5,178 bases of DNA from CAZVYJ01 sp964631565 (GTDB taxonomy: Bacteria > Planctomycetota > Phycisphaerae > SM23-33), in contig CAZVYJ010000095.1 of NCBI GenBank assembly GCA_964631565.1, forward strand, positions 1 through 5,178, read 5' to 3'. The number at the start of each line of letters is the position of its first letter. The stretch's first letter is position 1. The position numbers and the translations under genes are program-made. This document shows positions 1-5,178 of this stretch, one piece after another. Under the pieces are notes generated by a model. That model was given only the letters and a program-made list of their open reading frames with translations. It had not been told where the DNA came from and searched no databases.

Positions 1-158
1 TGGCCGCGGAATGGGGTATGGAAAGCACTCTTCGTCCTCGCGGCCGACCAAAATCAACGCCGGAAAAGTGAAGCTGTTTTTTATTCCTGCATGGTTTGCC
101 TTGCCTCGCGGCACGCTCTCTTTTTATTCAATCCATTGCTATCTTTGCGTCTTGGCTG

Positions 159-175
159 TGCACAACATTAGTGCA
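159..175 (+). promoter_or_regulatory. NtrC-like enhancer-binding palindrome
   Basis: TGCACAACATTAGTGCA is a perfect inverted pair of TGCAC and GTGCA half-sites with 7 bases between them. The established NtrC site in enterobacteria is TGCACC-N5-GGTGCA, which has the same half-sites and spacing; only the inner C and G (here A and A) differ. Its centre lies about 120 bp upstream of the predicted sigma-54 start, within the usual range for such activator sites. A further GTGCA half-site occurs at 192-196. The actual activator is unknown; it could be any sigma-54-dependent regulator with a similar recognition helix. Confidence 0.45.
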
Positions 176-259
176 GCCGGCATCATTAAATGTGCAGGCA
201 TTATTTTTCGGGGGCTCAGTTATCAGGGGAAACCCAGTAACTACAGGCGGATGTTTCAA

Positions 260-276
260 TTGGCACGCCTGTTGCA
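260..276 (+). promoter_or_regulatory. Sigma-54 (RpoN) -24/-12 promoter
   Basis: TTGGCACGCCTGTTGCA matches the sigma-54 consensus YTGGCACGrNNNTTGCW at every strongly conserved base. The -24 GG is at 262-263 and the -12 GC at 274-275, with the required spacing. Transcription should start about 11-12 bases beyond the GC, near A286 or A287, giving a leader of about 257 nt before the ABC ATPase gene. Sigma-54 promoters need an enhancer-binding ATPase, consistent with the NtrC-like palindrome upstream. The promoter points towards the operon and no other gene lies between. Confidence 0.78.
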
Positions 277-399
277 CTGCGCACCAATGGGTTGAGGTAT
301 GTGGGTTTGGTACATGGTTTCCTGCCGAAGGTGCTGCTTTCCGGCCGGCATCGCCGGTGTGCAGCCGTTGCCCCCAGGCTGCCCCTTAAGTGGCAGCTA

Positions 400-434
400 G
401 AGCAGGCGAGCAGGAGAACAGTTGAGCAGGAGAA
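400..434 (+). repeat. Purine-rich GAGCAGG direct repeats in leader
   Basis: GAGCAGGAGAA occurs exactly at 408-418 and again at 424-434, a period of 16 bases. A shorter copy, GAGCAGGCGAG, is at 400-410. The core AGGAGAA in both full copies (412-418 and 428-434) is identical to the Shine-Dalgarno stretch of the first gene at 528-534. No start codon follows these copies at a useful distance, so they are not obviously ribosome binding sites themselves. Confidence 0.7.
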
Positions 435-534
435 AGAGGAATCGGCCTGTTTTCGGCAATTATCGCTCGCCTGCGGTCTCCTGATCTCCTGTTCTGCTGA
501 TTAAACATTACTGCAAACAAACCAATAAGGAGAA
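402..534 (+). promoter_or_regulatory. Leader with competing pairings, possible translational switch
   Basis: GCAGGCGAGC (402-411) is perfectly complementary to GCTCGCCTGC (465-474). AGAACAG (415-421) is complementary to CTGTTCT (489-495); these two pairings cross, so they cannot both form in a simple nested fold. TCTCCT occurs at 477-482 and 485-490. It can pair either with AGGAGA upstream (412-417 or 428-433) or with the Shine-Dalgarno AGGAGA (528-533). This resembles a sequester/anti-sequester arrangement. I recognise no known riboswitch class, and short purine/pyrimidine complementarity can arise by chance, so a regulatory role is inference. Confidence 0.3.
528..534 (+). promoter_or_regulatory. 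Ribosome binding site deciding ATPase start
   Basis: AGGAGAA is a strong Shine-Dalgarno sequence. The in-frame GTG at 535 follows directly, only 2 bases after AGGAG, which is too close for normal initiation. The in-frame ATG at 544 is 11 bases away, slightly long but usable. I therefore prefer 544; the GTG start would add only three residues (M-R-S). Confidence 0.65.
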
Positions 535-543
535 GTGCGTTCA

Positions 544-1308
544 ATGATTACCCGCAGCGATACCGCCCCGGTTGTAGTTGAAGGGCTTTGCAAGCGATTC
601 GGAAAGGGTGAAACCCGGGTCACCGCCCTTCAGGACGTGTCTTTTGCGGTAGGCAGCGGCGAGTTCGTTGCGATTATGGGCGCAAGCGGCTCGGGCAAGA
701 GCACGCTGCTGCATCTGATTGCCGGACTTACCGCGCCTGATTCCGGCCGCGTGATGGTCGACGGCGAGGACATTGCCGGCATGAGCGACCGCAGGCTGAG
801 CAGGTTTCGCCGTGAGCGGATCGGGCTTGTCTTCCAGTCTTACAATCTCGTGCCGACATTCACCGCCGAGGACAATCTCATGCTGCCGCTTCTGCTTGGC
901 GGCCGCAAAAAACAGGCTCAGGCCGACGGCAAACTTGACGAGCTGCTGCACTTGCTCGGCATGCAGGACCGTCGCAAGCACCGCCCGGGCGAGTTGAGCG
1001 GCGGCGAGCAGCAGCGGATCGCGATAGGCAGGGCGCTGATAACCGACCCGGCCGTCATGCTCGCCGACGAGCCTACGGGGAATCTCGACTCGGCCAACGG
1101 CGCGAAAATCTGCGAGCTGCTGAGAAATCTCTCGGCCGAGAAATCCCGCACTATTCTCATGGTGACGCACGATCCGAACGTCGCTGCTTTTGCACAGCGG
1201 ATTCTGATTCTGAAAGACGGGCGGATTCTGCTTGAGCTGAAAGCGTCCGATTACAGAAACGCCATGGAGCTTGGCGCCCATTACCAGGAACTGGTCGCCG
1301 CAAGTTAA
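544..1308 (+). CDS. ABC transporter ATP-binding protein, LolD/MacB type
   Basis: This is the cytoplasmic ATPase subunit of a type VII (MacB/LolCDE/FtsX-like) ABC complex; it hydrolyses ATP to drive the permease encoded next. All catalytic motifs are intact in the 254-residue protein: Walker A GASGSGKST (46-54), Q-loop Q98 in LVFQSYNLVP, signature LSGGEQQR (151-158), Walker B VMLADEP with catalytic E176, D-loop NLDS (180-183) and H-loop H209 in VTHD. The stretch FQSYNLVPTFTAEDNLMLPLLL is typical of the LolD/MacB/YbbA group and length is normal. About 20 residues after the last beta strands (HYQELVAAS end) form a short C-terminal tail. The gene lies 9 bases before the permease gene, so the two are surely co-transcribed. 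Substrate cannot be read from this subunit. Start chosen at ATG; GTG at 535 is the alternative. Confidence 0.96.
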   Translation: MITRSDTAPVVVEGLCKRFGKGETRVTALQDVSFAVGSGEFVAIMGASGSGKSTLLHLIAGLTAPDSGRVMVDGEDIAGMSDRRLSRFRRERIGLVFQSYNLVPTFTAEDNLMLPLLLGGRKKQAQADGKLDELLHLLGMQDRRKHRPGELSGGEQQRIAIGRALITDPAVMLADEPTGNLDSANGAKICELLRNLSAEKSRTILMVTHDPNVAAFAQRILILKDGRILLELKASDYRNAMELGAHYQELVAAS

Positions 1309-1311
1309 GGA
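1307..1311 (+). promoter_or_regulatory. Ribosome binding site of permease gene
   Basis: AAGGA overlaps the TAA stop codon of the ATPase gene and lies 6 bases before the ATG at 1318. This is good spacing and supports that start and tight coupling of the two genes. Confidence 0.75.
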
Positions 1312-1317
1312 AAAACC

Positions 1318-4200
1318 ATGCGGGTCTTTTTGAAACTTCTGTTTTCTCACTACAAGGCGCACTGGTTCAGGATGCTGGTGGCTGCGGTGGCGTTGTCGGC
1401 CTCGGTGGCCATGGTTGTCGTCGTCGGCGCGGGCTACGCGGTTACGATGGGTTCTTCCGGCGAGCCTCATCGCAATTTTCTCGGTCGGTTTGATTTCGTG
1501 GCGGCCTCCGGCGAGCGCGAGGATGGCGGGCTTGGCCGCGGCCGGGTCGGCATGGAAGCGCCGGCGGCTGCGATAGATGACAATGTGCTTGCGTGGCTTC
1601 GCGAACGCCCAGATATCGCCGAGATGATCGAGTGCTGCGAATACCAGGTTGAGATATATCCGGCCGGGTGGAACTTCGTCAGCGCGATGCACAATCCGGG
1701 GCAGTACATTCCGTGCTCGCTGACGGGCATACGTTCTGAAAAGCCGCCGCGCGAGCTCAAGAGCGGCCAGTGGTTTTTCAACAATGGCGACGATTGCGAC
1801 GATGCGGTGCTGGATTCCGGCATTGCGCAGCGTGTTGAAAGAGTCGTCGGCGGTCTCGGCAGCAAGGGCGGCGGCCGGGGCGACCGTCACGCTGAATCAG
1901 GCGAACGTCCCGCGACGCGCCCGACTGGTCCGTCCGGTGGCCGGCACGAAGGAATGCGCGGCGGACCGGGCGGTCCGGGTTCTGCCGGGATGTTTCAGGT
2001 GGCGACGCCGACCGGCATTGTGCAGCTTCGCATTCGAGGCGTGCTGGACACGCCGGCCGGCAGCGGCTTGGGCAGAAAGGCCGTCTATGTGACCAGCAGC
2101 ATGTTTGAACGCATGACCGGTTTCAAATTCGGCGTCAACCGCGTTCTTATAGCCATGAAGGAAGGCGCGGACCGGGCGGCGTTCAAAGCTGACTTCGAAA
2201 ACTTCGTTTCAAAGGCAAAATATTCAGCCTATCTCCAGACCCGCGAAGATTACGAGCCGACCGGCGGCATGATGCGCAAGGGCGGCGACGAAATGGATGT
2301 CATGAAGTACGCCGGCGCCATCCTGGCCCCGATTGCGGCGATGTTCATAATCTTCAACACGTTCAGCATGGGCGTGCAGGAACGCATCCGCCAGCTTGCG
2401 ATATTGCGGACCGTCGGCATGACGCGAGGACAGGTCGGCAGGCTTATTGTTTTCGAGGCCATGCAGCTTGCCGTTGTCGGCTGGGTGGCCGGGCTGGCTG
2501 CCGGGTGGTGGGCGGTCCGTTACAATATGGGCGCGGGCGGCATGGGCGGTTTCGGCATGCGAAGCACGGTCAATTTCACATCGGTCGCGGTGATGGCCGC
2601 CGTGGTCGCCTTCGGTGCGACGCTGGTAGCTGCCCTTATTCCCGCATGGCTGGCCGGGCGCAAACGCCCGCTCGATGCCGTTACAAGCTCCATGTTTTAC
2701 GAAAGCGGCAGATGGGCGTGGTGGCTGCCGGTAATCGGCCTGCCGATGGTCCTGCTCAATCCGCTGCTGACTTTCACGAGGATAGTTCCGGACGCCGTTC
2801 GCCTGCCGATGCTGCCGCTCAGCCTGTTCACGACGATGATCGGCTTCGCCATGATTTCGCCGCTGATAATTCTGACGTTCGGCCGGCTCTTCAACCTGGC
2901 CATCGGCGCGCTGTTCGGGCTGGACCGGCGTTTTCTGAAGCGGCACTATGCGGCCGGCAAGTGGCAGACCATCGGCTGCTTCGTCGCGATGATGGTGGGC
3001 ATGGGGCTGTTCGTCGTGGTGCAGACCTGGGGTTCGACCATGCTCAAGCCTTACCAGCTCGCCAAGCGGTCGCCCGACGCGTCGGTCACTGTGTTTCCCG
3101 ACGGCATTCCAATCGACCGGGCCGGCGAGGTGAAGGATATCAAAGGCATCGAGAAATCGGTCCCGATGATAGTCCGGAATCCGGAGCTTGATGAAGCCGC
3201 TTACGGCGGCTCGCTGAAAAACCTGATGATGAAGGACATGCTTTACATAGGCTGCGACGTCCCATCGCTTCTGGGCGGCGACGGCATGACCGAGGCGACT
3301 TTTGTCCGCGGCAGCGAAGCCGACGCCTTCGAGGCCCTGAAGCATGGCGGCTGCATCATCACCGAGAGCCTCTACATCAAATCGCCGGAACTGTTCGACG
3401 TCGGCAAGACCATAGAGATGGAAACCGTCGATGTGCCTCACCGCAAAATGTCGCACAGGATAGCAGGCGTGGTAAGCATGCCGGGGTGGCACCTGCTGAC
3501 GATGTCGGCCCGCATGAGAAGGGGCCTGAGCCTTGTCGCCGGCGTGGTGTTTGTTTCCGAGGCGTCGGCTGTCGCGGATTTCCCGAGTGCCGGCTACAAG
3601 ACATTCTGGCTGAAGCTCGCACCGGGCGTCAAACCTGCGGATATGGAAAAGCCATTCATCGCACTGGCGGAGAAGATACGCAAGGAAAACGCCGATCCGA
3701 TACCGGCATCGGCACTGGGCAGGCCCTATTGCCACATCACCGATACCGCCGCGATGACGGCTGCCATCAACAGGCGGGCGGACTCGATAATCCGGCCGAT
3801 GACGCGGATTCCGCTCATCGCCATATCGCTCGGCGCGCTTGCGATTGCGAGCACGCTGGTGGTTTCCATTCATGCCAGAAGCTGGGACATAGGCATCATG
3901 CGGAGCATCGGGCTGGACCGCTGGCAGCTGGTTCGCCAGATTCTTGCCGAGGGCATCGTGATATGTCTGCTGGCCTGCGTGATAAGCCTGATGTTCGGCC
4001 TGCTGATAGCGTGGACCTTTGCGATAATTGCGGCCGAGCGCATGGGCGTTTCAATTTCTTTTGTTATACCGTGGGACATGCTGTTTCTGGGGCTTGGCGT
4101 GGCTGTTGCGTCCAGCCTGGCGGCCTGCCTCTGGCCGGCTGTCGTCGCAGCCCGGAAACAGCCGCTTGATTTATTACAGACGGGAAGATCGAACGAATGA
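1318..4200 (+). CDS. Double FtsX-domain ABC transporter permease
   Basis: This inner-membrane permease of 960 residues partners the ATPase just upstream. Hydrophobic segments suggest ten membrane helices: about 17-40, 328-352, 376-400, 421-446, 466-486, 497-528, 549-570, 828-852, 876-903 and 918-946. Two large extracytoplasmic domains follow helix 1 (about 41-327) and helix 7 (about 571-827). The FtsX coupling signature appears twice, as QERIRQLAILRTVGMTRGQV (354-373) and RSWDIGIMRSIGLDRWQLV (854-872), so the gene carries two FtsX domains. This resembles YbbP-type permeases, which are shorter at around 800 residues, rather than single-domain MacB or LolC/E. A Gly/Arg-rich segment (178-224; 18 of 47 residues Gly) interrupts the first outer domain. 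The family moves or extracts lipoproteins, lipids or peptides outside the cytoplasm by mechanotransmission; the substrate here is unknown. Its stop codon overlaps the next gene's start. Confidence 0.95.
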   Translation: MRVFLKLLFSHYKAHWFRMLVAAVALSASVAMVVVVGAGYAVTMGSSGEPHRNFLGRFDFVAASGEREDGGLGRGRVGMEAPAAAIDDNVLAWLRERPDIAEMIECCEYQVEIYPAGWNFVSAMHNPGQYIPCSLTGIRSEKPPRELKSGQWFFNNGDDCDDAVLDSGIAQRVERVVGGLGSKGGGRGDRHAESGERPATRPTGPSGGRHEGMRGGPGGPGSAGMFQVATPTGIVQLRIRGVLDTPAGSGLGRKAVYVTSSMFERMTGFKFGVNRVLIAMKEGADRAAFKADFENFVSKAKYSAYLQTREDYEPTGGMMRKGGDEMDVMKYAGAILAPIAAMFIIFNTFSMGVQERIRQLAILRTVGMTRGQVGRLIVFEAMQLAVVGWVAGLAAGWWAVRYNMGAGGMGGFGMRSTVNFTSVAVMAAVVAFGATLVAALIPAWLAGRKRPLDAVTSSMFYESGRWAWWLPVIGLPMVLLNPLLTFTRIVPDAVRLPMLPLSLFTTMIGFAMISPLIILTFGRLFNLAIGALFGLDRRFLKRHYAAGKWQTIGCFVAMMVGMGLFVVVQTWGSTMLKPYQLAKRSPDASVTVFPDGIPIDRAGEVKDIKGIEKSVPMIVRNPELDEAAYGGSLKNLMMKDMLYIGCDVPSLLGGDGMTEATFVRGSEADAFEALKHGGCIITESLYIKSPELFDVGKTIEMETVDVPHRKMSHRIAGVVSMPGWHLLTMSARMRRGLSLVAGVVFVSEASAVADFPSAGYKTFWLKLAPGVKPADMEKPFIALAEKIRKENADPIPASALGRPYCHITDTAAMTAAINRRADSIIRPMTRIPLIAISLGALAIASTLVVSIHARSWDIGIMRSIGLDRWQLVRQILAEGIVICLLACVISLMFGLLIAWTFAIIAAERMGVSISFVIPWDMLFLGLGVAVASSLAACLWPAVVAARKQPLDLLQTGRSNE

Positions 4201-5030
4201 CGAGACACAAAAACAACATTTTCAGAATTTTCAAAAACATGCAGACCGGCGCTTTTACGCTGATAGAGCTGCTGGTGGTCATTTCGGTTATCTCGCTTCT
4301 CGTGTCGATAATTCTGCCTTCTCTGAACAAGGCTAGAGTGCTGGCCAAGAAAGCCGTATGCCAGGGTTCGCTGAAGGGCTATCAGTTCGCCAGTGAGATG
4401 TACGCCGCCGATAACGATGACGTTTTGATGGATTCCTACAGCCATCTCGATCCTGACAGGGGAGTGCCGAAATACTGGGGCTCCAAAGGCATTCTTCCGG
4501 AAAACATAGCCCGATGCTGCGCCGACCAGACAACCGAATCGCTGGGCAGGCTGGGCAGGTTTTCGCAGTATGGAAATCTCGCCGTCAGCATCGGCTGCAA
4601 TGAGAACACGATGAGCGCCAGCGCCAGAATGACCAGCATGGGCCCGATGGCGTTCTGGATCAAGCGCAATGCACTGAGAGGAATCCCCTCGCAGATGATG
4701 ACCTGGGCGGACTGGCAGGACAACCTTCCAGACACCGACACAACGAAAGGCATAGCCGCCGTAGTCAAGCCGGATGACAGCGGCATGGGAACGCTCTGCT
4801 TCCGGCACGACGGGGCGTCGAACGCCGCTTTCCTCGACGGGCACGTGGGGGACATGAGGCCCACAATCGAGCTGACTAACGACGGGCACGACCTGGCGAA
4901 CACGGACTGGCCGAAACCTTCGGGAGTGACATCGATAAAGCAGTCGTTCAAGTGCTTCTACCCGTTCGGCCCGGCGAGCGGCTTTGAAAGTCGGTGCAAG
5001 GGCGACTGGCCGACGGTTGTGTATAGATAG
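4197..5030 (+). CDS. Prepilin-like protein with H-X9-DG domain
   Basis: This 277-residue protein has the architecture of a type IV pilin or type II secretion pseudopilin at its N-terminus. A basic leader (residues 1-17) is followed by the processing motif AFTLIE (19-24, with Glu24 as the conserved +5 glutamate) and a hydrophobic helix to about 42. Then come LPSLNKAR and a C..SLK..QFASEMYAADND stretch typical of prepilin-like proteins in Planctomycetota and Lentisphaerota. The C-terminal H-X9-DG motif is His204 plus nine residues plus Asp214-Gly215. The large domain should lie outside the cytoplasm. Function of this family is not established. The residue before the usual Phe+1 is Ala, with Gly one step earlier. 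ATG at 4197 overlaps the permease TGA (ATGA), with a weak GGAAG 9 bases upstream, suggesting translational coupling. An alternative ATG at 4239 (residue 15) has no ribosome site. The protein has seven Cys, including C107-C108. Confidence 0.92.
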   Translation: MTRHKNNIFRIFKNMQTGAFTLIELLVVISVISLLVSIILPSLNKARVLAKKAVCQGSLKGYQFASEMYAADNDDVLMDSYSHLDPDRGVPKYWGSKGILPENIARCCADQTTESLGRLGRFSQYGNLAVSIGCNENTMSASARMTSMGPMAFWIKRNALRGIPSQMMTWADWQDNLPDTDTTKGIAAVVKPDDSGMGTLCFRHDGASNAAFLDGHVGDMRPTIELTNDGHDLANTDWPKPSGVTSIKQSFKCFYPFGPASGFESRCKGDWPTVVYR

Positions 5031-5178
5031 AGTCCCCGTATACCGGTGTAAATTTTCGACTAGCCCCGAGCGCAAGCGAGGGGAAAATTCAACCATTCTC
5101 GCCCTGAAGAAAACCCCTCGCTTGCGGACATTATGCACTAAGCCTCCCCAAGTACGTATCTCTTGCGAGTCTTATAAT
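5031..5178. other. 3' non-coding region after the operon
   Basis: No gene is visible in these 148 bases on either strand. The stretch holds an inverted repeat around 5064-5126, described separately. It ends with TATAAT at 5173-5178, which lacks a convincing -35 partner. No hairpin here is followed by a T-run on either strand, so I could not place a standard Rho-independent terminator. Confidence 0.6.
5064..5126. repeat. Inverted repeat with GCAA-tetraloop hairpin
   Basis: CGCAAGCGAGGGG (5071-5083) is the perfect 13-base reverse complement of CCCCTCGCTTGCG (5114-5126), separated by 30 bases. The left arm also folds on its own at 5064-5083: CCCC pairs with GGGG, then a tandem GA/GA mismatch (the sheared G-A geometry, stable in RNA), then GC/GC closing a GCAA tetraloop. 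AATTTT (5051-5056) and AAAATT (5084-5089) could extend the stem across a 7-base bulge. Without a following T-run this is not a standard terminator. It may act as a transcript-end or stability structure, or be a copy of a dispersed intergenic repeat. Confidence 0.6.

Larger units (their letters stand above)
1..543. other. Long non-coding control region
   Basis: No reading frame here looks like a gene. The short open frames lack a good ribosome binding site, show no recognisable domain and have implausible composition. Bases 1-157 contain T-rich patches (for example 77-82 and 120-125) and nothing I can name. Bases 158-276 hold the putative activator site and the sigma-54 promoter. Bases 286-543 would be the transcribed leader and contain several inverted repeats. 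The region looks more AT-rich in patches than the GC-rich genes downstream. The 3' end of an upstream gene is not visible, so the true intergenic distance may be longer. Confidence 0.7.

Noticed and set aside
2..45. GGCCGCG/CGCGGCC inverted repeat at the left edge as terminator of an upstream gene
   Set aside because: The 7-base arms are separated by 30 bases and no T-run follows directly; the T-run at 77-82 is too far away.
102..120. CGGCACGCTCTCTTTTT as a second sigma-54 promoter
   Set aside because: The -24 half is only partly matched and the -12 TTGC is missing at the required spacing.
378..397. GCTGCC/GGCAGC hairpin with an 8-base loop as an attenuator-type terminator
   Set aside because: The 6-base stem is not followed by a T-run, so it is not a standard terminator; it may simply be part of the leader fold.
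299..400. 33-codon Cys- and Trp-containing leader peptide starting MWVWYMV
   Set aside because: The only nearby GAGG is one base before the ATG, too close for initiation, and the region is better explained as structured leader RNA.
11..504. Small open frames in the leader region (about 70-97 residues)
   Set aside because: None has a good ribosome site or domain, they overlap each other in different frames, and two of them run across the sigma-54 promoter.
541..1890. 449-residue open frame on the minus strand antisense to the ATPase and permease
   Set aside because: It runs opposite two genes with clear family motifs, spans the junction between them, and its translation is rich in Arg, His and Ala with no recognisable domain. 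GC-rich codon bias readily leaves such open antisense frames.
2224..3873. 549-residue open frame on the minus strand inside the permease gene
   Set aside because: It is the antisense shadow of the permease; composition is dominated by Arg, His, Gln and Ala, with no domain and no own ribosome site of note.
3870..5138. 422-residue open frame on the minus strand across the permease end and the prepilin-like gene
   Set aside because: It overlaps two well-supported genes on the + strand and shows no family signature; best read as a codon-bias artefact.
5173..5178. TATAAT at the right edge as a sigma-70 -10 box
   Set aside because: There is no TTGACA-like hexamer 16-18 bases upstream and no extended -10, and the window ends here, so a single hexamer is insufficient.

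Overview
The window holds a compact three-gene operon on the + strand, preceded by a long non-coding control region. The likely source is a bacterium of the PVC superphylum (Planctomycetota, or alternatively Lentisphaerota or a relative). The main clue is the third gene. It pairs a prepilin-type N-terminus (FTLIELLVVIS) with a C-terminal H-X9-DG motif, a combination strongly expanded in those phyla. The FtsX permease and ATPase are too widespread to help. Taxonomy is inferred from protein character only; no rRNA or marker gene is present.

Layout. Bases 1-543 contain no convincing gene. They hold a near-perfect sigma-54 promoter (-24/-12 element at 261-276). About 120 bp upstream of its predicted start lies an NtrC-like palindrome (159-175). 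The transcribed leader of about 257 nt has purine-rich repeats, matching pyrimidine-rich blocks, and the first gene's Shine-Dalgarno, which could pair in alternative ways. Bases 544-1308 encode an ABC ATPase of the LolD/MacB type. Bases 1318-4200 encode a 960-residue permease with two FtsX domains (about ten membrane segments and two large extracytoplasmic domains). Bases 4197-5030 encode a prepilin-like H-X9-DG protein whose ATG overlaps the permease stop codon. Bases 5031-5178 are non-coding and carry an inverted repeat with a GCAA-tetraloop hairpin.

How the parts may work together. The ATPase and permease should form a type VII (MacB/LolCDE-like) mechanotransmission ABC complex. Such machines couple ATP hydrolysis in the cytoplasm to movements of extracytoplasmic domains rather than moving substrate through a membrane channel. 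The third protein is membrane-anchored with its C-terminal domain outside, so it is topologically placed to be a client or partner. That role is inferred from gene overlap, not shown. The promoter suggests the unit is switched on by a sigma-54 activator rather than expressed constitutively.

The most noteworthy points are the sigma-54/NtrC-like control of an FtsX-type ABC operon, its translational coupling to an H-X9-DG prepilin-like protein, and the possible leader switch. No nuclease, phage, CRISPR, transposon or defence gene is visible.
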